Assembly: GCF_048537545.1 (NCBI RefSeq)
Contig: NZ_CP183218.1
DNA from: Chania fonticola_B
GTDB taxonomy: Bacteria > Pseudomonadota > Gammaproteobacteria > Enterobacterales > Enterobacteriaceae
Reading direction: 5' to 3' (one strand)
DNA length: 64,000 nucleotides
Under the pieces are notes generated by a model. It saw only the letters and a list, made by a program, of their open reading frames with translations. It searched no databases and was not told the DNA's origin. The position numbers and the translations under genes are program-made. Below are positions 8,351 through 16,549 of the stretch, piece after piece (positions within the stretch are counted from its first letter, which is position 1; every line of letters starts with the position of its first letter).

Positions 8351-11300
8351 AGCTTAATCCTCTTGCAGATTTGAACGAAGCTGTTGCAGAAAAGTTTGTC
8401 TCTGATAAGTAGCACAATGAAACTTCTTCTCGTGAATTCAGTTCATAACGTATTGCACTTTTTACACGTGCAATCCCTGTGTTTCCACCTTCGCGTTGCA
8501 TCAACATTTTCAAATCCTCAGAAGAAATTGGTTCGCTATACTTTTTCAATCCCTCATTTTTAAAAATGTAATCTGTTACTGGGATACAATCATTTATAAC
8601 TTCAATAGATACCTTTTTATCTTCTATATTTACTTTGCACAATATTTCAATATTAACCTCTGAAGGGTGTAAGTTTGAATATTTAATTGCATTATTAACA
8701 AGGTTGTAAAATATATCAACTGTTGCTGATAAAACGTCATATGTGATTTTGATTTTATAATCATCTACTAGCTTTATATTCTCAACTTGCACCATGTTTT
8801 TTATGATGCCTAATATTATTTCCATGTCATAACTTTGCTCTTGGAAATCTTGCTTTAGTTTAAACCAATTTATTATTACATCCAATTGATTGAGAACATG
8901 TTGCTTTGAGCTCGTTACTAATCGGTTAAACTCAAAGGGAATAACATTGTTATTGTCACTTTGAATATCATACAAGTAACCTTCAAAATCATTGAATATG
9001 TTTATTATATCCTGCCTACTCTTGATATCTAAATTTGATGTTATTTTTGAACAGGCTAGTAAAAGTTTCTCTTCAATAGTTTCGTCTAAGTAACCACAGC
9101 ATTCATTGAAGCTCTGAGAACTCTCTATTTTTCTTGCTAGTTTAATTAAATCAGCTTGGTTAAAATAAAAATTAAATTCTTGCAAAGTTGGGGGGGGTAT
9201 GTCAAAGCAAATTTGAACCCAATCATTAATTATTTCGTTAATAATGACATACAATCTCTCTTTAAACTGAATTCTCTTTTGTTTAATTAGACTAGTGATA
9301 CTGGAATCTGTATCTTTCAGAATATTATAGAATTGTTTATCTTCGTCATGACCATCCGCGGGCATGAATCCATTACTAACAAGATGGCTTGTTATTGTTG
9401 ATTCTAAAGTTCCATGCCGGATTCTTGTGCTAAGATATGTGTTAAGGCCTTTTAATCCAAAACAATATTCCTCAGTATATATCTTCAACATTTGGAAGAT
9501 GGCTTTCATTTTATGGTCACGTCCCAATGCAGCGTATTGAATGAGATGTGCAGGTAATATTGAAAAGCCCATGGATGTAACTGTACTTACATCCAGTTTT
9601 TCAAGATCAATATTATTGATAACTCGTTCAATTTCATTGTCGAGTGTATTATCATAGTTTGTTTTTTTATCTATAACGTCTTTGTAAAGAGAGTTTAGTT
9701 GATCCCAAACGTTATTAATAATATAATCTTTGTCAGCATAAATTTTAGAACTGTTGATTTGCTTTTCTGCTACTTCAAGAACCTTTCTTTTTGATAGCAT
9801 TTTGGATTCATTTAGTAACTTATCTTGGTTACCCAACTTGTTACTAACTAGGATGTTGCAAATCTTTATTCTTTCATCATAAGCTTCGCTTTGCGTTCTA
9901 TATAACAACGATTTTGTGAGGAGATCTTTCTCACAAACATCTGATAAAAAGAATCCATGCATCCAGTTGCCTTCTTCGATTATTATCTCTGAAGGATGTC
10001 TAATTCGTAGGCTCCTTATTGCTCTACCGATCGCTATCCCAGTGGCATTTTTATTCATTTTTTTGTCAACATAACTATCTTTGCAAATATATAAACAAAT
10101 AGCAGTTATAATGTTCTGAGCATTCTTTGCATGCAATTCAAGTACTGAATAGAACTCACTTGTTATGAAATAATTTACTGCAGCAGGTGATTTTATGTAA
10201 AGTTTTAGAAAGTAGTCGCACGCTTTTTCAATCTCTCCGGTCATGGACTTTACTTTTACATAAATTTGTGATAATTCATTGTCTTTGTAATTGTAATTAT
10301 CCAATAGATAACATGAAGATTCTTTTATTTTATTCTCTTTTATTAATTCGATTATATGATATTTAATTTCTCTCTCATTCGCCTCTGCAATGCTGATGAG
10401 ATTTCTTTTCATGAAAAGTTTTTCTGTAGCACCTTCATATTGCAACTCATCAACATTATAAGGAGATGTTGATACAATCATTTTTTTTAATGGTGTATTG
10501 TCTCGAGATAAAATAATTTCTGACTTTAACACATAAGACTCGGAACGATTGAAACACCCCTTTGATTCAACCACAATTCTATGTCTAATTATATTGTAAA
10601 TTAAAATTCCTCTGAAGGCCAGACTCAAATTTGATAGGGTTGATGCTGCGATATGGAAATTTTCATTCTTAGAATAAATATCCGCCATTAAATTTGCTTG
10701 TTTATGATAAAAATTATCTTCTGATAGCCTTGAATTTTCATAATATAATGATTTAGAGAGTAATTTAAATCTAGATGTGTCAATTTCCATATTATTTTTA
10801 AGTGACTGAATTACTACTTTGTAATTGCTCTCTGTATAGTTATCGTATATTTTTTTGATACAATCATCCATTTCGGTCGATTGTATAATGTTCCTGAGCA
10901 AGTAATGATCAATGCTATCTAAGTAATTTTTAATATCTGTAGTATATTTTTCGAATCCATTAAAAATTTCAGTTAATGTGATGTAGCAAAGAGTTTCAAA
11001 TGCTTTAAAAAAATCAATCAAAGTTGAGTTTAGTTCGGTTTTCAATACATGGAAAATGTCTATATTTTCTTCCCTGCTATTTAAACCAAAAATACGATAA
11101 TTGATAAAGCTGTAGATTTCATTTTTTAACCCTTCAGGACCTAATGGTTCTGCTTCAATTAACGTCCCGCTTTCGATTTCATCTAAATTATTTTGATGCA
11201 CTTTTATAAGTATATCATCTAGATTGTTATAGTGCTTTGATGAATATTTTACATCTACAGATACATTATTTAAATGCTCTAAGTTTTTTCTTTGAGTTAT

Positions 11301-11705
11301 ACTCCAGTAACTTATTCCGAATTCAGATTCAATCTGATTTAATTGTTCATTGCTCTCTAAGTAAGAATTAAACAGAAGGCTTTTAACATAACTCTCTTCA
11401 TGTTTAATGAATTTTGATATTTTCTCTCTATTTCTATGGAGTATGCCTAATGAATAGTTAAATATTTTTTCATTATCTGCATTTCTTATGTATTCAGGAA
11501 TGATTCCATTAAATTGTTCTATTTTCCTGTTTTCAAGGGATTCTATAACGTTTGCTTGAGTATTAAATGGGAATTTTGTGTACATGATTTTTGAAAAAGT
11601 TTGTAGCGTTTTAGAATCAAGCTCTAAAAATGCTGTCTTTAAAATCCTAATATTACTTTTGCCACTCTTAAAAATTCTATCCAACACGCTAATTTTTCTA
11701 GCCAT
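8328..11705 (-). CDS. dtcA: DtcA: large sensor histidine kinase of Detocs
   Basis: 1125 residues, cytoplasmic, with no membrane segments. The N-terminal 900 residues are helical and low in recognisable motifs, consistent with the TPR-like sensor region of DtcA. The C-terminus carries a histidine-kinase core: a candidate phospho-acceptor His936 (KQHVLNQL), an N-box at about 1001 (NLVNNAIKYS) and a G2-like GGNTGIA at about 1073. The DxGxG G1 box is weak (INDCIPV), as in divergent HATPases. In the known system, phage infection triggers autophosphorylation and phosphotransfer to DtcB and DtcC. It is first in the operon; its codons are strongly AT-rich (many Ile, Asn and Lys), unlike the chromosomal genes from 12.5 kb on, indicating transfer. 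Confidence 0.88.
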   Translation of the reverse strand: MARKISVLDRIFKSGKSNIRILKTAFLELDSKTLQTFSKIMYTKFPFNTQANVIESLENRKIEQFNGIIPEYIRNADNEKIFNYSLGILHRNREKISKFIKHEESYVKSLLFNSYLESNEQLNQIESEFGISYWSITQRKNLEHLNNVSVDVKYSSKHYNNLDDILIKVHQNNLDEIESGTLIEAEPLGPEGLKNEIYSFINYRIFGLNSREENIDIFHVLKTELNSTLIDFFKAFETLCYITLTEIFNGFEKYTTDIKNYLDSIDHYLLRNIIQSTEMDDCIKKIYDNYTESNYKVVIQSLKNNMEIDTSRFKLLSKSLYYENSRLSEDNFYHKQANLMADIYSKNENFHIAASTLSNLSLAFRGILIYNIIRHRIVVESKGCFNRSESYVLKSEIILSRDNTPLKKMIVSTSPYNVDELQYEGATEKLFMKRNLISIAEANEREIKYHIIELIKENKIKESSCYLLDNYNYKDNELSQIYVKVKSMTGEIEKACDYFLKLYIKSPAAVNYFITSEFYSVLELHAKNAQNIITAICLYICKDSYVDKKMNKNATGIAIGRAIRSLRIRHPSEIIIEEGNWMHGFFLSDVCEKDLLTKSLLYRTQSEAYDERIKICNILVSNKLGNQDKLLNESKMLSKRKVLEVAEKQINSSKIYADKDYIINNVWDQLNSLYKDVIDKKTNYDNTLDNEIERVINNIDLEKLDVSTVTSMGFSILPAHLIQYAALGRDHKMKAIFQMLKIYTEEYCFGLKGLNTYLSTRIRHGTLESTITSHLVSNGFMPADGHDEDKQFYNILKDTDSSITSLIKQKRIQFKERLYVIINEIINDWVQICFDIPPPTLQEFNFYFNQADLIKLARKIESSQSFNECCGYLDETIEEKLLLACSKITSNLDIKSRQDIINIFNDFEGYLYDIQSDNNNVIPFEFNRLVTSSKQHVLNQLDVIINWFKLKQDFQEQSYDMEIILGIIKNMVQVENIKLVDDYKIKITYDVLSATVDIFYNLVNNAIKYSNLHPSEVNIEILCKVNIEDKKVSIEVINDCIPVTDYIFKNEGLKKYSEPISSEDLKMLMQREGGNTGIARVKSAIRYELNSREEVSLCYLSETNFSATASFKSARGLSYEKNINN

Positions 11706-12043
11706 TTTTTACTCTGCTCAAAAAGGTGATTAGTTGTAAACATTATGTTTTATATAATTTTATCTAGTGATAGAACACTTGTAATATGCACTCGCCTTGG
11801 CTAACTAGCATGAATTTAAATTCATTTTTCTAGTTTTATTTCTTTATTTTTCCACAAAAAATCAACCTGAATACAAAATTCGTCTGTCAACATGTTTTTA
11901 TTGACAAGACTTATATCATCCGCGATCTACTTCTTGAAAATCAACATTATATGAGGACTGATGATAAATCATTTCCAATAAGGGGGCAGCATAGCGAGAG
12001 TGGAAATTTTAAAAAATGGCGGTGAAAACGCCCAAGAATTATG

Positions 12044-12161
12044 ATGGTTCACACTGACCGTGGTGATCATTACCACTCTGCGGATTATTAGAGTCTACTA
12101 TCGTCACAGTGCCTGTGGCGGTCTCAGACCGGAACAATTTGAAAAAAAGAATCTTGCTTAA
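12044..12161 (+). mobile_element. IS3-family orfB remnant with internal deletion
   Basis: The plus strand reads MVHTDRGDHYHSADY and then a stop, matching the catalytic HSDQG-QY-S segment of IS3-family OrfB. In another frame, from 12102, it reads RHSACGGLRPEQFEKKNLA and a stop, matching the conserved C-terminus (R-H-S-LGY-SPEEFE). The sequence between these motifs is deleted. It is a different element, or a different part, from the remnant at 2930-3185. Confidence 0.7.
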
Positions 12162-12195
12162 AACTGTGTCCACATTACGTGATTAGGATCAGATA

Positions 12196-12212
12196 ACGCT
12201 ACCGCCCTCAGG
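12196..12212 (+). repeat. 17-bp direct repeat, right copy
   Basis: Second copy of ACGCTACCGCCCTCAGG (see 5853-5869), 35 bases after the stop of the IS3 orfB remnant. It marks the right boundary of the Detocs-bearing block. Confidence 0.7.
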
Positions 12213-12555
12213 GCTGTTAGTCCCGATAGAATGAAAGTGCAGATAAATTTTATCGCAAATTTCATTTTATTCAACAGGTCAATCACATACCCCCTAAATA
12301 TTAAGATGTTACTATGAAGATTCTCCACAGTCTAGAAGTACCTAAACTGTGCATAACAGTAGTCCTAGGCCCGGTTTGAGACAGGTGAGTTATTTGCCTC
12401 CAATAGCTAAACCTGGAGTTCGGATTTCCGATCTTCATCACTCGCTTGCAGGTATCCCGCTAGGCTCATCTCACCTCACCTTCACGCTTTGTCTGCTTGG
12501 TTTTCTAGAAGTTGGTTCATGGGTGGCGATTATTCGAGTTGATACACAGTCGGCT

Positions 12556-12945
12556 TCAATCCCCGATCAGTGTTCCTTGATGGAAACGCATTTGCCAATG
12601 GCCTCCGCGCTCTTGTGACGATTGCAACCAGATCGAAGAACGCTCGGCACGGCGAACTATGCTGCCATCCACATCACGTTGAAAACTTTTATACCTCAAC
12701 AATACGGCACCATCGGCAATCTTCACCAGTTTGAACTCTTCGGCAAAAATCTGTGGCTGGCCGCTTTCCAACTTTAGCGCCGCAATGGTTTGCTGCCTGT
12801 CATAGTGCAGCCCGGAACAGCCGATCTCTTCAAAATCGTCATGCAGCAATTCTCCGACGAGATTAGCATCGTTACGCGTTGCCGACTGATGGAGTTGAAC
12901 CTCTAGTGAGTGGATTACTGGCAAAAGCTGTGCAATATCGTGCAA
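12556..12945 (-). CDS. NTF2-fold (SnoaL/DUF4440-like) protein
   Basis: 129 residues. The pattern (helical N-terminus, LLHDDFEEIGCSG, QIFAEEFKLVKIADGAVLLRYKSFQR, then W-x-MRFHQGTLI) fits the DUF4440/SnoaL-like NTF2 superfamily of small cone-shaped proteins, which are often of unknown substrate. The start is TTG at 12943-12945, chosen because a strong GGAGG lies five bases upstream and no better codon exists. It stands alone between the Detocs flank and ddc. Its leader (12946-13016) is partly duplicated in inverse orientation near dif. Function unknown. Confidence 0.75.
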   Translation of the reverse strand: MHDIAQLLPVIHSLEVQLHQSATRNDANLVGELLHDDFEEIGCSGLHYDRQQTIAALKLESGQPQIFAEEFKLVKIADGAVLLRYKSFQRDVDGSIVRRAERSSIWLQSSQERGGHWQMRFHQGTLIGD

Positions 12946-13016
12946 AACGCCCTCCTTTTTTGATCGCGCTACGTGAAATCTGAGAACTAATGGCTGTCAT
13001 TACCCAGCAGATTTCA
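12946..13016 (-). repeat. Leader segment duplicated in inverse orientation at 2350-2423
   Basis: The region upstream of the NTF2-fold gene contains the partner of the repeat at 2350-2423: an identical core of about 24 bases (TTGATCGCGCTACG to TGAAATCTGA) with weaker similarity on both sides. Confidence 0.65.
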
Positions 13017-13082
13017 ACAGACGACGCCTTTCGACTGCGCCGAATTGACTAGCAACTCGACGCAGATTTGGTTACTAAAGGA

Positions 13083-14546
13083 TTACGCGTTGAGCAATTT
13101 TTCAGCCGTCTCTTTCACGCTGGCCAGCAGGATTTTTACGTCCTCCAGACAAACCGTTGGGTTCAGCAGCGTTAGCTTCAGACAGGTTACCCCATCTGCT
13201 TCTGTTACTCCAACGTTGGCACTACCTGATGCCAACAGAACATCGCCGATACGCTGGTTTAACTGCGCGATAAATGCACGATCGTCGCTTTTCGGGCTGA
13301 AACGGAACAGTACGCTTGCCAACTGTGGCTGCATAACCAGTTCCAGATGCGGTTGTGCAGAGACATACTCAGCCACTTTCTGTGACAACGTAACGCCATT
13401 ATCAATGATTTCGGCGTACTGCTTTTTACCCAACGCTTCAAGGCCCATCCACAGTTTCAGGGCATCAAAACGACGTGTGGTTTGCAGTGATTTTGACACC
13501 AGGTTCGGTACGCCCTGTTCTTCGTCAAAATCAGAGTTCAGGTACGCCGCCTGATAACGCATCAGCTCGTAATGGCGTGCGTCTTTCAGCAGGAATGCAC
13601 CACAGCTGATGGTCTGGAAGAACTGCTTGTGGAAATCCAGTGTCACGGAATCTGCGGATTCCAAGCCGTTCAGGTAGTGGCGATACTTCTCAGAAAGCAG
13701 CAGCGCTCCGCCCCATGCGGCATCAACGTGAACCCAGATATTTTCCTGCGCGGCCAGCGCGGTGATTTCCTCTAACGGATCAATCGCACCCGCATCGGTC
13801 GTACCGGCGGTGGCCACAATCGCCAGCACCTGCTCACCGTTGGTTTTCGCCTGCGCCAGTTTGGTTTTCAGGTCAGCGATATCCATACGCGAGAACGCAT
13901 CGGTTTTCACCTGAGTGACTGACTGGTAGCCCAGCCCCATCAACGCCATGTTTTTTTGCACGGAGAAGTGTGCGCTTTCGGAGCAGAACACTTTGATTTT
14001 GCTCAGATCGCCCGTTAAACCATGCTGCTGAACGGAGTGCCCCTGACGCGCGAAGAAAGCATCACGCGCCAGCATCAGCCCCATAAGGTTACTCTGGGTA
14101 CCGCCACTGGTGAACACGCCGGCATCACCGGCGCTGTATCCTATCTGCTCACGCAGCCACTCGATGAGTTTGATCTCAATGATGGTGGCTGACGGGCTTT
14201 GATCCCAGGAGTCCATGCTCTGGTTAGTGGCATTGATCAGCACCTCTGCTGCCTGGCTAATCACCAGGCTCGGGCAGTGCAAATGCGCCACACATTGTGC
14301 GTGATGTACAGAGAGGCTGTCCTTGAGGAAATACTCAACTGCACGCTCAATGGCGGCCTGGTTACCCAGGCCCTGAGAGGTAAAGTTCAACTGAATGCGT
14401 TCGCGCAGCTGGTCGACGGTTTTCCCCTGATACATTTCTGGCTGCTTTAACCATTCGATAACGGCTTTGCTGCTTTGCTCAATGGCATCCTGGTAGGCGG
14501 CGATACTTTGCGCCGAACCGGAGAGAATTGGGTTGTTATCAGACAC
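13083..14546 (-). CDS. ddc: L-2,4-diaminobutyrate decarboxylase
   Basis: 487-residue group II PLP-dependent decarboxylase. PLP-binding Lys307 is in LDFHKQFFQ, the ring-stacking/Asp motif is VHVDAAWGG (Asp275), and FTSGGTQSNL (about 145-154) is the phosphate-binding loop. It is closest in kind to the diaminobutyrate decarboxylases of Acinetobacter and Vibrio, which make 1,3-diaminopropane. It lies 15 bases downstream of dat, whose product is its substrate, so the two form an operon. 1,3-Diaminopropane can feed siderophore or norspermidine synthesis; neither pathway is in the window. An aromatic amino-acid decarboxylase is the alternative but fits the context less well. Confidence 0.88.
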   Translation of the reverse strand: MSDNNPILSGSAQSIAAYQDAIEQSSKAVIEWLKQPEMYQGKTVDQLRERIQLNFTSQGLGNQAAIERAVEYFLKDSLSVHHAQCVAHLHCPSLVISQAAEVLINATNQSMDSWDQSPSATIIEIKLIEWLREQIGYSAGDAGVFTSGGTQSNLMGLMLARDAFFARQGHSVQQHGLTGDLSKIKVFCSESAHFSVQKNMALMGLGYQSVTQVKTDAFSRMDIADLKTKLAQAKTNGEQVLAIVATAGTTDAGAIDPLEEITALAAQENIWVHVDAAWGGALLLSEKYRHYLNGLESADSVTLDFHKQFFQTISCGAFLLKDARHYELMRYQAAYLNSDFDEEQGVPNLVSKSLQTTRRFDALKLWMGLEALGKKQYAEIIDNGVTLSQKVAEYVSAQPHLELVMQPQLASVLFRFSPKSDDRAFIAQLNQRIGDVLLASGSANVGVTEADGVTCLKLTLLNPTVCLEDVKILLASVKETAEKLLNA

Positions 14547-14561
14547 TATCGTTAACTCCGA

Positions 14562-15947
14562 TTAAACCGGCTCCATGCCAGTGGCCAGCAAGGCGTTTTC
14601 AAATTTATCGAGGAAAATTTCCAGCTCAGCGTCGGTGATCAGCAGTGATGGCAACAGGCGCAGTACGCAACCATGACGGCCGCCTCGCTCCAGAATCAGA
14701 CCGGATTCGAAGCATTTTTTCTGCAGCAGTGCCGAAAGCTCGCCATCCGCCGGATAGCATCCCATGTGATCCTGTGCTTCGTTAGGCTTCACGATTTCAA
14801 TGCCGATCATCAGGCCCAGGCCGCGTACATGGCCGATAGCCGGGTAACGTTTTTGCAGTTCGGCCAGTTTGCCTTTCAGCCACTCGCCCTGGGCGGCAAC
14901 TTTATCCGCAATGGCGTTGTCTTTAAGGTGCTTAAGCGTGGTCAGACCGGTGGCCATTGCCAACTGGTTACCGCGGAATGTTCCGGTATGGTGGCCTGGC
15001 GCCCATGCGTCAAACTGTTTTTTGATGCCCAGTACGGCCAACGGCAGACCGCCACCGACAGCTTTAGACATAACGATGATGTCTGGCTCGATACCTGCGT
15101 GTTCAAACGCGAACAGCTTACCGGTGCGTGCGAAACCAGCCTGAACTTCGTCGATGATCAGCAGAATGCCATGGTCCTGCGTAACTTTACGGATGCGCTG
15201 CAGCCACTCGGCCGGAGCTGGGTTCACACCACCCTCGCCCTGCACCGCTTCGAGGATCACCGCCGCTGGTTTGCGTACGCCGCTTTCCACGTCGTTGATC
15301 AAGTTATCGAAGTAGTACGTCAGCGCTTTAACACCTGCTTCGCCACCGATACCCAGCGGGCAGCGATACTGATTCGGATAAGGCATAAACTGCACTTCCG
15401 GCATCATGTTGCTGACGGCTTCTTTTGGTGACAGGTTACCTGTTACGGAGAGCGCACCGTGCGTCATACCGTGGTAGCCGCCGGAGAAACTGATGATGCT
15501 TGAACGGCCGGTTACTTTTTTAGCCAGTTTGAGCGCGGCTTCAACCGCATCAGCGCCAGACGGACCGGTGAATTGCAGGCAATACTCTTTGCCCTGGCCC
15601 GGTAATAAAGAGAGTAAATAGGAGGAAAATTCGTCTTTCAGAGGTGTGGTAAGGTCCAGCGTATGTAACGGTAAGCCGCTGCTGATGACACTTTGAATGC
15701 TTTGAAGCACGTCAGGATGATTATGACCCAGCGCCAGAGTCCCGGCGCCTGCAAGACAATCAAGATATTGATTATTTTCAACATCAGTAATCCAAACGCC
15801 CTGCGCTTTGGCAATTGCCAATGGCAGTTTCCGTGGATAGCTTCTGACGTTAGACTCAAACTCGGCCTGTCTCGCTAAAAAGGTATCATTGCTTTGTGGT
15901 AATGAACTAGCACTTAAAGTATCAATACGGACTTTATCCGTCATCAT
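14562..15947 (-). CDS. dat: Diaminobutyrate-2-oxoglutarate transaminase
   Basis: 461-residue class III aminotransferase that converts L-aspartate 4-semialdehyde plus glutamate to L-2,4-diaminobutyrate. PLP Lys295 is in MSKAVGGGLP, Asp266 in IIDEVQAGFARTG, and the phosphate-binding loop is GPSGADAVEAALK (about 128-140). Length and motifs match Dat enzymes rather than ectoine EctB. It is the first gene of the dat-ddc operon and is transcribed divergently from an aspartokinase gene, which would supply the aspartyl-phosphate precursor. The region between them, about 600 bases, holds both promoters. Confidence 0.9.
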   Translation of the reverse strand: MMTDKVRIDTLSASSLPQSNDTFLARQAEFESNVRSYPRKLPLAIAKAQGVWITDVENNQYLDCLAGAGTLALGHNHPDVLQSIQSVISSGLPLHTLDLTTPLKDEFSSYLLSLLPGQGKEYCLQFTGPSGADAVEAALKLAKKVTGRSSIISFSGGYHGMTHGALSVTGNLSPKEAVSNMMPEVQFMPYPNQYRCPLGIGGEAGVKALTYYFDNLINDVESGVRKPAAVILEAVQGEGGVNPAPAEWLQRIRKVTQDHGILLIIDEVQAGFARTGKLFAFEHAGIEPDIIVMSKAVGGGLPLAVLGIKKQFDAWAPGHHTGTFRGNQLAMATGLTTLKHLKDNAIADKVAAQGEWLKGKLAELQKRYPAIGHVRGLGLMIGIEIVKPNEAQDHMGCYPADGELSALLQKKCFESGLILERGGRHGCVLRLLPSLLITDAELEIFLDKFENALLATGMEPV

Positions 15948-16185
15948 ATCACTCCCACAACCTCGGGTATTATTAACGCCGGGTTGAATAAAAGGTTAAG
16001 GGGATTGCCTGTAAAAACGCGGCCAATATATAGCATTTTAATGGTGTACTCAATCATTTGTTTCAACATGCAATTAACCCTTTAAAGTCAAATCATAACA
16101 ATAAGTTACCTTTCGCTGCGCATTAATTTTTGTTACCAATATCGCACAAAGCGTTACGAATTCCCGGATTAGATACAACGTCATG

Positions 16186-16210
16186 AAAACCATCGTTTTG
16201 CTATGGTTTT
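16186..16210 (+). terminator. Hairpin with U-rich tail in the dat/lysC intergenic region
   Basis: AAAACCAT and ATGGTTTT form a perfect 8-bp stem with a 9-base loop, followed on the plus strand by ATTCTTTTGTT. It could insulate the two divergent units or be a relic; no gene reads into it from the left on the plus strand. Confidence 0.35.
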
Positions 16211-16371
16211 ATTCTTTTGTTACACGATTTTACCGTTAAGAATGTTAGGTGTTGGCCTGTAAGGTATTCTTTTTTACTGATTTATTGCGAAATAAAATAA
16301 AAATGTCGATCCATTAAGATAAATCACTTACTATGGCGCGCTTATTTTACTCTCCGTAAATAAAGAATTAA

Positions 16372-16549
16372 TGCGCATCACACCGGTAACGCGTAAGAGG
16401 CAATACACGTTATCGACAACAGGAGGCTTTCCTGGGTTGTCATCAGAAATGTTCGCGGGCGGACATTTCGTAAGGCGAAGCGTGCTTCCCTTATGCCGAG
16501 AATGAAAATTTTCTTGCCATTTTTTATGGCGCCCTGATATGAGATTGTT
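16372..16549 (+). promoter_or_regulatory. lysC leader: 3' part of lysine riboswitch, aptamer apparently deleted
   Basis: The 180 bases before the aspartokinase start resemble the E. coli lysC leader as I remember it. Matches include CCTGGGTTGTCAtCAGAA near 16430-16448, a hairpin GAAATGT/ACATTTC (16446-16469), GCTTCCCTTATGCC, TGAAAA, and CCCTGA...GAG...GTTATG ending at the start codon. Upstream, AAGAGGC (about 16394) is followed within about 10 bases by CGTTATCG. In E. coli the corresponding points are separated by more than 100 bases of aptamer (helices P2-P4). The ligand-binding core therefore seems lost, while the expression platform persists. Confidence 0.55.

Larger units (their letters stand above)
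11706..12555. other. Detocs promoter region and decayed flank
   Basis: 850 bases without an intact gene. The first 200 bases are very AT-rich and must hold the dtcA promoter on the minus strand. The middle contains an IS3-family transposase remnant (12044-12161) and the right 17-bp repeat (12196-12212). From 12300 to 12555 I see no gene; a frame there overlapping the NTF2 gene has no family resemblance. Confidence 0.5.

Noticed and set aside
11741..11775. Weak dif-like half-site (TTATGTTTTAT)
   Set aside because: Only the XerD arm is approximate and there is no XerC arm; not a second dif.
12349..12618. 89-codon plus-strand frame
   Set aside because: Overlaps the 3' end of the NTF2-fold gene on the other strand and has no family match or start signal.
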